DNA of 64,000 nt from Armillaria gallica. Taxonomy: Eukaryota; Basidiomycota; Agaricomycetes; Agaricales; Physalacriaceae. Shown piece by piece: positions 32,830-44,889 of this stretch. How positions within the stretch are numbered: position 1 is the stretch's first letter; each line of letters starts with the position of its first letter. The stretch spans positions 2,046,001-2,110,000 of the forward strand of contig JBANDB010000015.1 of NCBI GenBank assembly GCA_037576215.1. Direction: 5' to 3'. The notes beneath the pieces are model-generated. The model was not told the origin of the DNA. It was given only the letters and a program-made list of their open reading frames with translations, and did not search any database. The position numbers were made by a program, and so were the translations under genes.

Positions 32830-33620
32830 GTTGACCAAAAATCGAGTGCCGGCCAATCTTTATTCTGCTTGGGTGCATTGTCTGGATATCTTCAAGCTCA
32901 GACCTGCGCTGCATACGTGATGTTCTCGCAAGTGGAAGGACCGAATTGTGCCTTGGGACAACGACAAGCACTGCGCATTTTGTGGAGGGCAAGACATCCT
33001 TGTTGTTCTTGACAGTGACGAGAGGCGAATTGGACCGGAATGGGAAGGAAACACGAGAGGGTAAGTTCACTCGCTCCACACCGGTACTCACTCTCCCCAG
33101 AGATATCGATCTCTACAATCATCACTAGCATTGGGCAGCGCTTTAAAGTGCCATCGAATTCCTCCGATAGGCCTCAGGCCCCAGGCCTCGAGTCCCAAAT
33201 TTTGCGTGCGACGGCTCTGGCAAGCAAGTTCCAGGATTTGGCGGTCAGAACAAAGGGAGACGGGAGGGAGGATAACCACGGACGTGTCGAGAATGGTAAG
33301 TTACTCGTATCCACCACAAACACACCTAAGTAGTTACCCATTCTTAGCCCAATATCGTTCCATTCTGCGTCCGCGCATCCAATCCTCGAGTTGCCACATC
33401 CGTGTGCAAGGTTTCCGAAGCCTTTTTTTACTTCAGGACTACGTATCGTTGTCCTGCAAGCCAGGTCTGGGTGCAGGTTGGAGGTATTGAAGGAGACGGT
33501 GGTGAGGGAGGAGACGGCGACAAGGATTGCAAGTTTTGCCAGTTTTTCAAACAACACCACGCCCTAAAGCCTTCCTTAGCCCGAACCCACCCTCTACTCT
33601 CCTTCCTTGGATAGCTCCCA
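32830..33620 (+). pseudogene. R3: best-preserved member of the R family
   Basis: Plus-strand pieces: WKDRIVPWDNDKHCAFCGGQ leading into DILVVLDSDERRIGPEWEGNTRE (about 32925-33060), then GQRFKVPSNSSDRPQAPG (about 33135), and VGGIEGDGGEGGDGDKDCKFCQFFKQHHALKPSLA (about 33480-33610). The joining gtaagt near 33062 and later splice-like sites suggest exons, but no complete frame can be built. Family unknown; the FCGGQ and FCQ cysteines may bind metal. Confidence 0.5.
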
Positions 33621-34079
33621 AAGTACAAGATTTCGCGCTCCAACGATGCTGAAACACGCAGCAGGGGGATTCAGAGATTATAAGTAGTGCTCGCCCATAT
33701 ATCTTGTCTGTTTTATGCGAAGCAATCAATGCCCTAGTTAGTACAGAGTGGGGAAATCACATTCATCAAAAAGATCAATATTGATTTGCGCATAAATGCA
33801 GAAGAAGTTAATGGAAGAAGCGCCAGTAGCCCTTTCAAACACGACGAACACAGCAGAGTCAAGATTGGAAGCCCCAGTGTTGATTAGGAAGATGCTAGTA
33901 GTTGCGGTATTCGTTGCAAGCACTAACTCTGTTTTGGTGATGTGTATCAGTACGAGCGCCATGTCGTACATCAGTATCTAAATATTCCTCTCGCGGTGGT
34001 CATCATGTTGGGAGCTTTGAGCCACGGATTAGTTGTAGTCATACCGATGCCTGCAACGAGCACTCGGTCTTATGCTCCA
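33621..34079. other. Intergenic
   Basis: Minus stretch 33971-33738 (77 codons, hydrophobic) is open but without any recognised motif. Otherwise empty. Confidence 0.35.
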
Positions 34080-35172
34080 CTGATACACCTTCTCTCTCGG
34101 CCCCGACCAATCTGTGCCTACCACTCTCTCGAACGTCGCTTCCTCAAGCATGCTCTCCACATATATGTTGAACGCCAATGGCTTTTTGTAGTGCCAGTCC
34201 GAGTGTCACCGTCCTCTTTCACCGTCCGTTAGCAGAATCCACCAGAAGCGTCATGTAACGGACCTCTGTTCTCCAATCTTCATCGCTAATTGCAGGCTCC
34301 CTGATGTTGGCCTCTCCGAAGTCAATAATGACGGGAAACCGATCCCTTTCCCACAGAACGACGTTCCTGGCGTGGATGTCGTTGTGCAGCAAGCGCCTCA
34401 ATGGTACAGAGCCCCGCCATGACGTCGCTGGATATCCTCGCGACCTCTTGTTCTGAGACGTCGATACTCAGTTTGAGCTTCTCCATGCAAACACCAGGGA
34501 TACAGTCAAGAACGGGTCCATGGACGATGTCGGTGATGGGATGAAGAGGAGTGAGCTCCGGGGTAATGCAAAGACGAACGACCCCAAGGAGACAGAATAT
34601 ACCGGCATTGCAGCCGGTGCAAAAGCTAATACGCAGCGAGCTCTGTATCGTAGGACCCCATCTTCCAAAGTCAAGACCTCCCACATCCAATCCTTCCAAA
34701 GCTCCACAAATCGCTTATGACCTCGAACTAGTTTGCTTGAATGTCGCGGACGGCACGTCGTAGGTGGCCATCGATGGAAGACGTCCATGGCATCGTATTC
34801 AACTTGTCCTTGTTGCTGCGATACTCGGGCCCGTGATCTGCTAGCTTGAGGATGATGTTTTCGTGGTCCGAGTGTCGCTGAACTAGTAGGACCTCAGACG
34901 GCGGAGGTGAAAGGTTCGAAATTTTTCACCATCGTGGCTGCGAGAGGTTTGGGCGTATGGGAGCTTTGCGCTTGGAATTGAACGTGGAGGTTTGTTCCGA
35001 GTAGATACAGTGCATCGCCGCTGCATATATAGCACAGATCAACCAAATGTAAAGAAAATTGGCGGATTATCGTACCTTTGGACTGAAATCTACGTCGCCC
35101 GCGATTCACTGGAGTAAGAAGTCTTGCATGTCGTGTCAGACGCGCGTCGATGGCGGCGTCAGGATGCGGCAT
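34080..35172 (-). pseudogene. K3: kinase-like pseudogene
   Basis: Minus-strand pieces in changing frames: FEPFTSAV then a stop; LWKDWMWEVLT; PLHPITDIVHGPVLD through SIDVSEQE; HNDIHARNVVLWERDRFPVIIDFGEA (catalytic loop and DFG still readable); and a tail ATFERVVGTDW. At least three frame changes and one stop. Opposite orientation to K4, with which it shares an R4-containing spacer. Confidence 0.8.
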
Positions 35173-35419
35173 GGAATGGTCATCGTTGCAGTCCAGAGAC
35201 CCGTCAGGGTTACGAGTACGGTCCGAGGTCTCCGGGAGATGATGATAAGGTGCTGACTAAGCGAACAAGAGTCTTGCATCCTAATCTTCACGACGAATGC
35301 TGCTGACTTCATCCTCTCCATCTTCTTGCCTGCAACTTCCGCCACACCGTCTCCCGATCAGTACCGCGCTCAGAGCTTGACCGTCATTTCCCGACTGTAC
35401 TCGGCCTGACGATTTTTCA

Positions 35420-35640
35420 TGGCGACGATATCGAGACGCGGAGCCCTCAGGCGTCGTCTAACCGACCTGCACCCCTGCCAGTGATGTCATGATGCCTATT
35501 GAGCTCTCGCAAGTGTAAAGACCGAGTTTGCCCCCAGAGGACGACAAGCATCGCGTACTTGTTTGTTGTGGAAGGCTGGACATCCTCGTCGTTCTCGACA
35601 GCGACGAGAGTTGGAGCGGGGGTTAAATCCATGCTCCGCT
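35420..35640 (+). pseudogene. R4: short R-family relic
   Basis: Plus reading keeps CKDRVCP, the EDDKHRVLV segment in a shifted frame, and RLDILVVLDSDES at 35515-35615, matching R1 and R3. Only this segment is present. Confidence 0.45.
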
Positions 35641-36813
35641 GTCTGACGCGACATGCAAGACGTTTTACTGTGAGGCTTTACTATGGTAAGTCACTAGACA
35701 CGGGCGACGCGTTCAGAGGTACGACAATCCGCCGATTTTCTTCAAAGACTCGTGTTGATTTGTATTGTACAGCGGCGGTGAACTGTATGTACCCGGAACG
35801 ACCCTCAGCGTCCTTCAATTCCAAGCAGGAAGGCTCCAACACTTTTGAACCTCTAGCCGTCACGGCACTCAATCGCCCCGAGCCTTTCACACCTGCCGCT
35901 GTTCTCCTAGTTCAACGAATCTCCGGTAACGAGAAGGCTATCCTAAAACTGGTGGATCGTAGACTGGGACATCGCGGTGGTAAAGTCGGACCAGTGCCGT
36001 GGTCACCTTCCCTCGAAGGACATCTGCAACACGCCCTACGCGGAATTCAGGAGGGCATGGCGCCTAACTGGTTCGAACTTATACGTGACGACGAGAACCG
36101 ACCTGATATCAGGATTGGATGTGGGAGGTCTCCACTTGGCGTTACAAGCTGTCGAACCATAACACTGGGCTTGCTGCATACCCACTTTTGCTCCGACTGC
36201 AAGGCTGGTACATCCCCCGTCTTTTCGGCGTCATTCGTCTTCGTATTACCCCCAAGTCTACTACCCTACCTCCCATGACCGACGTCGTGCAAGGACTCGT
36301 TTTCGAGTACATCCCTGGTATCAGCATGGCAAAGCTCGAGCCTGATGTTGACATCTTGGAGCAAGGAGTAGAGAGGATCTCCAGCCAAGTCATGGAGGCG
36401 CTCCGTGCTATCGAGGCTGAGAAGTGCCTCTTGCACAATGACGTTCACATCCGGAATGTCGTTCTGCGGGACGGGAGCCGATCTCCAGTTATCATCGACT
36501 TTGGACAAGCAAACATCAAAGAGCCTGATGAAGAGTGGTCGTCTGGGGGTCTCTAGAAGACACACGTCGCATGAGAAACCTTCTGATGAGTCCTGAGGAT
36601 GGGTCTTGGAAGCAGACTGTGACGCCATACGAGATGTCGGACCCGCAGTACAAGAATCCTCTGGTCTTTAACAAAAATGTCGAAAGCTTGTCTCACGACT
36701 TTCGTAGAGTGACATTCGAGGGAGTGTTGGATACGGACTGGGAAGGGGCGAGAGAGGAGGTGCACCAGTGGAGGATGCGACTGGGGGATCGTTGCAGGCC
36801 TATATATGACTAG
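35631..36813 (+). pseudogene. K4: kinase-like pseudogene
   Basis: Starts with a first exon like other family members (MLRCLTRHARRF), then GELYVPGTTL, AVLLVQRISGNEKAILKLVDRRLGH, WMWEVSTW, HNDVHIRNVVLRD, IIDFGQA and the tail TFEGVLDTDWEGAREEV. There are frameshifts near 35820 (before EGSNTFEP), near 36113 (before WMWEVSTW) and near 36540 (after DEEWSS). All conserved kinase-like residues remain legible, so inactivation looks recent. Confidence 0.8.
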
Positions 36814-37129
36814 AACATGACTTCGTCCTATGATCCGTCTCGAAATGACTTCCGGGTCTTTCTGCATATCAATGGTCGACGTCGCTTGCTGCACATCTGA
36901 CATCTGATGTGCCGGCTATCTTGCATACCGTATGGTTTTTTGTCGCGAGGCTCGAGTCCAAAAACGAAGACGCACTAGCACGGTGGCCATCACAGTCGTA
37001 CCATTCTTTCCTATTCCTCTACTCCGCATTTTTGGCACACGCAAAGCTCGTTCCAATCCATTACCTTAATACCATCATACTCCGACGTTTCTAAAACCTC
37101 ACCGCAGTCAAAGAGACTACTTTCTGAGA
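36814..37129. other. Intergenic
   Basis: No feature seen. Confidence 0.3.
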
Positions 37130-37410
37130 TGCCGCCATCCCGACTGGTCCGAGATCGAACACTTTGAACCCATTACCGTCCTACTAGTTCAGAGACACTC
37201 GGGCGACGAGAAAATTGTTCTCAAGCCTGCAGAGAGGCGGTATTGCGACAGCAACAATGGTGTGGATATGGTGCGGTGGACGTCTTCTATGGGCGTGAAG
37301 AGATTACGAATTCAGCAAAGGATAACAAGACGCGGGGGTCAGTCGTAACCGCTTCAAGTTGATCGACGATTCCGACAACGAACCTGTTGGGAGTGGATGT
37401 GTCGTACTCT
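37130..37410 (+). pseudogene. K8: short kinase-like relic
   Basis: Plus reading gives TVLLVQRHSGDEKIVLKPAERRY and VRWTSSMGVKRLRIQQ, aligning with the Lys-containing strand and next helix of K1. It then breaks at a stop and shifted frame. No C-lobe. Confidence 0.6.
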
Positions 37411-38469
37411 TTCATTGCTTGCAGAGGAGTTGGTTCGGGCTCGATTGCAGATTTTACAGAATGCTATCACACCAATCCGATTGCAATACACATACGAAGT
37501 ATCCATCTAACGGTTCAACTTATGTATAAGATATCTTATATCGCATACGCTTTCCGTCTCGAAAATGACATCGCATGTTCTCCACAATGGTCACCAATTA
37601 CACGACGGTTAGCGATGTTCCTAATTCAGTGACAGGTACATTTACAGAACGATTCAGGATTAGAGATGCTTCAGTGCTTCAGTGGTCAAAGCAATGTCAG
37701 TGCAGGGAAGGCCTTAGGCGAGTTTAGACTACACGAGTCCACTTGTGATAGAAACCAAATCTTTGGAGAAAGTGAGCCCGCCAGTGGCCACGGCTTTATT
37801 TTTGGTTATTTTTCCCGATAGGAATCTACGTGTAGTCTGTCTCGTTCGCTTTTTACATAACTTGTTTACCCCTAGTCAATTGCATAACTCAACGCTCATC
37901 TCTATGTTCAAGTTCAGATCGAGGCTCAGGCTCCAAACATTTCTTACAAGAATAATGGTATTTTCGCCTGCTCGACATACTTCCGTCTTGAATGAAGTAA
38001 ATGGCTAGTCACTGAAGTTGGACAAATTCCAGGTTATTCATAGCATTTATTGTGGGGGTCGCCGACGCAAACATGGAGTTTAAAGATGGAATGCAAATAC
38101 TTGCTAGTAACGGATAAGAACATTTCCCTGAACCCAGCAAAGTAGGGTGTACCCTTCCAGAACTCCAACAACAAAGAGAGGCCTTACTACTTCAGCAAGA
38201 CAGGCGAGCATAGAGGCAGCAACGTGAATAGCAGCACGAGTAGATCATAAGAGCTGCTGCGCTGGAGAAGTGAATGAAAGGCACATTTATGACACGTCAG
38301 TTCGCGCGTTCTGTTTAATGATTAGTAATTGAACACGGGGAAGCTATGGGAAGGGGAAGAGAATGACACACCTTCATCGATCACAGCGGCCATTCCCCGA
38401 CATTACAGATGGTATACCGCACACCGCCCAACACCGCTTCCAAGCTCGATCTTCAGTGACCCCGCGGCT
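37411..38469. other. Intergenic
   Basis: No supported gene. The ORFs at 37387-37632 and 37745-38008 lack motifs. Confidence 0.35.
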
Positions 38470-39009
38470 TCTACCTAAGCATTTCGAAGGCGCGATGATG
38501 ACTGAGTGGGCATTCGCCCATGTCGTTCAACAGTATTAGAACAATATAGGAGATTATGAATAGGTTCGGACTCCGGAGGCTGCCAGGATATCGATGTTTT
38601 TTAACGCGAAGTGCGGATTTTCGAACAGAGAATTTTGAACTTTGAAGTGGCCACCTCTGCACAAGCACCTGCGGACGAAATTCAGTCCTCTCTCTTACTT
38701 TCTTGAGACTCGAAGAAGAAATGCAGCAATAAACTACCAGATCTGGCTATATACTCTCTCGGCATTGCGTTTACGGTTTGAGCAGACGGGCGGTCTCACT
38801 TAGTCTTCGTCCCGAAATGATTGGATCAGGGTCGTGGGCAGTTGAATTGCGTCGGTGCTTGGTGAGAGATTGGTAGTAACGTATCATGACACTGTTTTTG
38901 GAGATAGCATCCTGTCGTCAGTAAACCTAAGAGAAAGGTAGTATTCTGTGATATTTACACTGTAAAGTACTCGAGCGGATCTTAGAGACCCGACATTAGT
39001 GAGCTGGGT

Positions 39010-41157
39010 TCAGTCTATCCTGCAAAGTCCGTCTTTGTCCCACTTATCACTACCAACTCCCGCTGTCACGATAAACATGTCCTTTGGATCATACCTCCCT
39101 TTGATATCTTCGAGACGCGGATAATTGGGTCCGAAGAACGTAGTCTTGAAGTCTTCTTCCAAAGAATCAGCCTCATTAGAGTATGCGGCACCAGGTGATC
39201 CAGCGATCTGTTCAAGGATAGGCAGCTGGGTGTCCTTGAATGCGTTCTGAATAGAGGAAATATTTGACAGTGACGTGGAGTCTTCCCAGCTGTTGATAAA
39301 GACAATCTGGAAAAAGGTTAGATCGAGTTTGAAGTAAAAAAAAATGTTCGTACATGTGTCTTCGCTGTTCGCCATGCAGGATGAATAGCAGAGTCAATGT
39401 ATGCATTTTCTGATACCTTTCCTGTAATTTTTGTTAAGTGAGTACAAAGAACTTCTTGTGCGACTATACAGTTCCTACCTCCCGCAACTAAGCAACCGAG
39501 GACGCTACGTTCATCATAAAGTGTTTTAGATTTAAATTATCAGTGGACATCGAACAGATAGCTCACATAGCAGTCCCAGCATCGAGAAGCTGAGTATACA
39601 CATGGCCGAAAGTGTCAGGATGATCGCGGTACGCACTTGCCGGGATAAGTCTTGAACCTAACACAAGGTTCAAGCCAACTACATCGTCGACTGCTGTTAA
39701 CCCGTCGTTTATGTTGGTTTCGTTGAATTGCTGTCCAACGATCTGTCCAAACTCCTCCGCATCATCTAGGAATGGCTTCAGAGTAGCAGAAGCTTCATCC
39801 GAAGATATACTGGGGAAATATGAAACAAAAGTAAGCGTGTATGCATCCGCTGTAGTGTTTTCGTAGACGGAAAAATATTGGCCCATGGATAGATCGTCCC
39901 AATCAAAGATATGCTTCGCGTGCGTCGCTATGATCGATCCAGTCGCAACAGTGTCGTTAGCGATCATTGATACGACCGAAACTGTGGCATTGAAGGTGGG
40001 GTATGTACGGAATGTGGCCGACACGACAACACCCCATGATCCTGCACCGCCTCCTCGTAATGCCCAGAACACTGGTAGGAAGATAAAAGTTATTAAAAAG
40101 TCGGTAAAGCTGAAAGTAACTGAGGCACTGACAATCAGCGTGTTCTCCTTCGTTCACCTTCAGAAATGTTGAGTTAGCAGTCACGACTTCGAGCTCTGTC
40201 ATTCTCGTTAGTAACAGATTCACAGAATTACAGTGAAGGGTTAAGACTTACCAAGGACGTTATCTGCAGCTAGGCCTAAAAGGGGCGCGAGCGCTGAATG
40301 GCCGCCTCCCTGAATGTAGCCGCCAGCAGCAACGACAGTCGCTGCAGTCGCACCGACGAAGATCTTGCCTTGCTCCTTGGCTGCCTGATACAAAATGTTC
40401 AAGGGTACTCCACTGCCAACAGTGACAGCTGATCCTCCGTCATGCCCGCTGACAGTAAAGTTCTCAGTAAAGGTGATATTTTGAAATTTGTGCGTAGAAA
40501 TAAGAAGCGAATTTTGGGCAGTCGATCGTCCTAGAAAGTCGTGTCCAGATGCCTTAACCGCCAGTCGGAGGTTGTGAGCACTTGAAAAAGCGAGGCCGAT
40601 CTTTATTGATATCAGTTCGTGTGGGGTCGCCCAAGGACAGATGTGATTCAATTACCTGCACGTCTTCGACAGACTCCGCTAAAATAGCGTATAGGGGAAC
40701 GTTGCCCTGACCACAATCTGTCGAATTCCTCAGGCATATAGACGGAGGAATAGATTTGTAATCCTGGAGAAAGACGAGATTAGTACGTGTTCATTTGACG
40801 CATAATGACAAAAGTTCACCTGCTCCCAATTGACCTGCCAAAGCGTCGGTATGCTTAGCGGGGTAGTTTGACGGTAGATAATTATCGCACCTGATCCATG
40901 GCTCCAGGAATGTCGGCGCGAAAAGACGCGCTGGTCCATTCCGCGTCAGTGCAGCCGCCATGCATATTGCAAAATTGAGCTGATGGGACCGCTTTGACAA
41001 GCCTGCCAGAGACAGAAGAATTCAGACTATTCCATTCTTCACCAGACGGAAAGCTTGGGTCTCCAGGAACCGTTCGACAATAGTTGGCGCCGGTGAACGA
41101 CACGCAGAGAAAGAGAACGACACTGAGTTGTTCGAGTAGGAAAGTAAGTCCCGCCAT
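39010..41157 (-). CDS. F3: secreted FAD-linked oxidase, BBE-like (copy 3 of 3, inverted)
   Basis: Nine exons of the same lengths as F1 and F2: 41157-40891, 40834-40820, 40763-40656, 40600-40252, 40195-40133, 40071-39567, 39504-39479, 39421-39354 and 39306-39010; 565 aa. It has a signal peptide and CNMHGGC, flavinylation motif KASGHDFLGRS, GGYIQGGGHSALAP, WALRGGGAGSWGVV and C-terminal NYPRLEDIKGRYDPKDMF. All splice sites obey GT-AG. Residue differences from F1 and F2 include GHDF for GHDY or GHDH. Extracellular oxidase as for F1; substrate not predictable. Confidence 0.92.
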
Positions 41158-41185
41158 AATGAAGAACCCCGAAGACTGGTATTCC

Positions 41186-41193
41186 TTTTTATA
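41186..41193 (-). promoter_or_regulatory. TATA box of F3
   Basis: Minus strand TATAAAAA followed by GG, about 30 bp before the ATG at 41157. Confidence 0.6.
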
Positions 41194-41557
41194 CCCAGAC
41201 TGGAGGTGATAAAAATCTGTTTAACGGCCTGACGAATATATAGGGCACTGCCTTGAAGGCCCTCGAGCTGTTATAGTTACACCAAAGTTATCCCTTCAGT
41301 ACAGCTGCAATGATCCACGAGTTCAATCCGCAGCTCAATTTCGGTAAAATTTAACGACTTGGCGAACCGCGGCGCCGCGTGTTTCGGAAATTGGAGAAGA
41401 GGCGTTGGTGCAAGCGGCGCTAGTGGAGTGTCAGATGAACAAATAGGTCCTATTAGTCTGGTAAATAGGCTTTACGAGTGGAACTCGCTGGCAGCATGGT
41501 ATATAAAGCCTTGTATCGAGGGATGTGGGTAAAATACCAACTCCGATGGGCGCTGGC

Positions 41558-41565
41558 GGCTGAAG
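41558..41565. repeat. 8-bp target-site duplication, left copy
   Basis: GGCTGAAG, identical to 41807-41814. Confidence 0.85.
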
Positions 41566-41806
41566 TAGTGTTGCCGCGACTCAGCTTATCTCGGCTTAAC
41601 GCCGAAGTCGGTTTTAGCCGATTTCACATAGCTTGCTCTGACTGCACAATTGTTCAAAATGGCAGATAATCTGAAGGACGTATTCACTCACAAGAATTAT
41701 TGGTAGTGTTGGTGATAGCTTAGCGGTTCCCTCTGTCCCTCTATCCTCGGTGACTCAAAAGTCGACTTCGGCGTTAAGCCGACATAAGCCGAGTCGCGGC
41801 AACACT
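41566..41806. mobile_element. hAT-type MITE, 241 bp
   Basis: Terminal inverted repeats of about 48 bp begin TAGTGTTGCCGCGACTC with only a few mismatches between the ends. The perfect 8-bp flanking duplication is GGCTGAAG. The TAGTG end and the 8-bp duplication are classic for hAT. There is no coding capacity. It sits just beyond the edge of block B3. Confidence 0.92.
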
Positions 41807-41814
41807 AGGCTGAA
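41807..41814. repeat. 8-bp target-site duplication, right copy
   Basis: GGCTGAAG, pair of 41558-41565. Confidence 0.85.
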
Positions 41815-42486
41815 GTGAGTTCATAAAAAGAGCAAGGCGTTTCGTGGCCTTCGTGGCTGTTGGAAACGGTCGGTTCGCAGTGGGTAGACTAGTGGCTGGT
41901 AAAGCCAGACTAATGAACTTGTATTCTCTGGCTCCTACAGAGCCTGTATTTATACTACGTAAACTATCTAGAATGTTCTACTAAACTCGTCCATAAGCAG
42001 CAAGTATCGGTCCCAAGGTCATCCGGCATCATGCCGACTTGAACCTTCTACACTCTTCTCGCAGCTTCCCGCGATATCTCCAACAGTGGCATCCGCTGAC
42101 CAACCATACCATCGTGTGATGTTCGACGCGACTTGCCTGTAATGCTCATGGCCATTAGGTAGAGGCTACGCGAATCCGTGGGACTGTTCAACGAAATTTG
42201 TCTTACTTTTCTCTTGATTACTTACGTATCTCGTTTTCAGTCGCTTGCCTTTGCATCTACTCAATATCATCAATATGATTGACCTTGTGTCACGCCCACG
42301 CAGAGCAGCCCTCGCCAACCTCAGGACTCGGATATGCCACGCCGTGCGATGGCCTCCCGCTCTATGGTTGATGGCATCGGACCTGGCTGTGACTCAACAC
42401 GGTCCCGGACACCGCTCGGCTATTCTTACAGACAGCGACAGCCGTTGCAGAACCATAGAAACTCCACCCGCTTGCCCATTACAACA
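41815..42486. other. Intergenic, upstream of K5
   Basis: No supported gene. Pyrimidine-rich DNA near 42190-42270 could be the former promoter of K5. Confidence 0.35.
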
Positions 42487-43750
42487 ATGAAACGACTCCA
42501 GATTTTGGCCCGACAATCTGCTATATTCTCTAGACTGTCATTCAACAGTAGTTTGCCTGTAGGCTCATCAACCCACGATCGGCGGTTGTCATCGTCAGTG
42601 GTGCTTCACTTGCCACAAAGGTGCGTCAATAGTAGAAATTTTATTATAGCTTGCAATTCCTTACACCAAATTTCAGAGGCAGTGACTTGTATCATCATGG
42701 GTTAAAGATTCATCTGCAATTTCAGGCTCAAGACACCACTGCGTTTCGACCTCTGGTTGCTAAAATTGTCAAACGCCTTGAGCCTTTCACGTCCTCTGCT
42801 GTTCTTCTGATTCAACAGATTTCCGACAGCAGTCAGTTCATACTAAAGCTAAATGACCGTAGGCTGGGTCATCGTCACAGCCTCAATGGTGAAGGATGGC
42901 GAACTCCCGCGGACACCGGCTCTTGAAGAGTGTCTACGAGCAGCTGTGCGGGATATACAACTGGGAAAGGCAACCAATTGGTTCGAATTCGTCAAGGATA
43001 CAATGAACCCTGCGCCACCCCATCCTGACGACTGGGAGGACTGGATGCGGGAGATGTCAACGTGGACTATGAGAATGCCAGCTCATCAAAACGAAGTGGA
43101 TGCGTATCGTCTACTGCGCCGAATACAGGCCATCTGATTCCTTATTACTAAGGTCTCGTTCATTTCCCTATCTCTCCCTCCGAGCCTCTTCACCCTATCA
43201 CGGATTATGTTCCCGGCATTGTCATCGAGTACATCCAAGGCGTAAGCATGGATTCACTCCAACCCGGTGTCGATATCCCCCGAACAGAAGCAGAATCTAT
43301 TGCCGACCGTGTCATGGACGCTTTCCGCACGGTAAGGCCGAAAAGTGCGTTATGCACAACGACGTCCGCATCGACAATATTCTTCTGCGCGACTCGGACC
43401 GGTCTCCGGTCCTTATTGACTTTGGATGGGCGTTGACGAGACAACCCAGGATGAGCGATCAGGAGTGGGAAGACTCGGTCGCAGGCTGTCAGGATGTGCG
43501 CTTTGCGCGCAATGTTCTACTGAGAAAAGAGCATGGAGTGTGGAGAAGGAAGGAGACACCGCTCCCGATTCACTGTTATTCTCCACTGGCATGGAACGAA
43601 TACGTGGAGAATCACCCTGACGATTATCGAAGGCAGACGTTCGAAAGGGTTCAGGGAACAGATTGGAAGGAGCAAGAGAGAACGGGTTACAATGGCGGGT
43701 TACTAGACCAGGGGTTTGTTGTACGGATGATTGAAGACACACCCAATTGA
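42487..43750 (+). pseudogene. K5: kinase-like pseudogene
   Basis: Exon 1 (42487-42620) has a presequence-like MKRLQILARQSAIFSRL. A 56 nt intron leads to RGSDLYHHGLKIHLQFQAQ, FILKLNDRRLGH, WEDWMREMSTW, PLHPITDYV, HNDVRIDNILLRD and LIDFGWA. Lesions: a one-base frame change near 42890, a stop plus frame change near 43135-43170, and another frame change near 43332, just before the HND loop. Domain content is complete, so decay is recent. Confidence 0.8.
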
Positions 43751-44889
43751 TGATTTATTTTCAGTAATTCCGCTCTATTGCTCAGGTTCCTTATCCTGTC
43801 TTGGTAATTCCACCTACGTTTTTGGGAATAGGAAGTCTTGGTAGAATAAAACGTGCATAAAGAGATACACTTGAAAAGAAGTGGAACGTATCCTCCGGAA
43901 CCCCAACGACATGCTACGCCGGATCCTCCTAGCAAGATAGGCGAGAGGAGCCTGCGGATAACAGCTTGGGTAAACGATGCGGGCTCTGTTGCACTGAAGG
44001 AGCAGACGAAAAGCATAATTCGAGCTATATTTTGCTTGAATGGCAGTCAAATACAACCGAAAATACTGGACGAGGTCGAGAGTGTATATTTACCTAAATC
44101 GATCACTGTCTTGTCTTCTCCAGCCATTCTTCGATGCAGACAGGACGCTGTAAGCTGGCCATCACAGCATCTCCATCAGAATCACCACTTCTAAGCTCTA
44201 ATCCTTCAAGTAAAAGTTTGAACCCAAAATCGTCTCCCCAAGCGTTCTGAAGGTGACGACTGCGTGGGCCCTTGGTTAACGTCCCATGTCCTCGAACAGC
44301 ATAGGAATGGCGTTGGCGACACCGTCAATATAGGGACGCGAGGTCACGGTGACCTACGAGGTGTGGCAGGAATACTGGCAGTATGTAGCGTTAATGATAC
44401 CGCGGTTGCCCAAGGAAGGCGCGTCGCTCCCATTCCAGAGGCCAATATCCGCGAGTAGAGATTTCAATAAAGGCAATCGAGGTATTTGGATATCCACACC
44501 TTCAGTAATACCAGTCAGGTCTATATCTCATCCCATCTGGCCGTTCCTGATTGGGACCTTGTGCCGGTACACACACCACACACCACCACCATCGAGAGCT
44601 TCAAACATTGCGTGAAGAGACGTGGCGATACCGCATATAAACTGATTTTGGGTTGAATTTTGAGGATGGGTATTGCTCAGCCAAGAGTCATCGTCAAAGT
44701 CACACCAGTAGAATGGGGTGGTAGAGATGAGAATTTCAATTTCGGTCGTGGTCGATCCGTTACCACGTGGCTCGCTTGACGAGCCTCGGCCACACGGCTA
44801 CGGTGCATAGTTGTCATGATATACGTCGAGGCGTCGCTGCAGCCTGCGATTCACGATTGACTGTTGTCTCGAGTATATACTTCACTATC
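43751..44889. other. Intergenic with short coding-like traces
   Basis: A minus-strand stretch at about 44100-44230 reads FGFKLLLEGLELRSGDSDGDAVMASLQ and may be an exon of a lost gene, but nothing adjoining supports it. Otherwise empty. Confidence 0.3.

Larger units (their letters stand above)
38470..41525. repeat. Segmental duplication block B, copy 3, inverted (B3)
   Basis: Reverse complement of about 29740-32710 and of the matching part of B1. It includes the promoter side, all nine oxidase exons and the 3' flank, but not the kinase tail. With B2 it forms a large inverted repeat with a spacer of about 5.8 kb. Confidence 0.85.
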
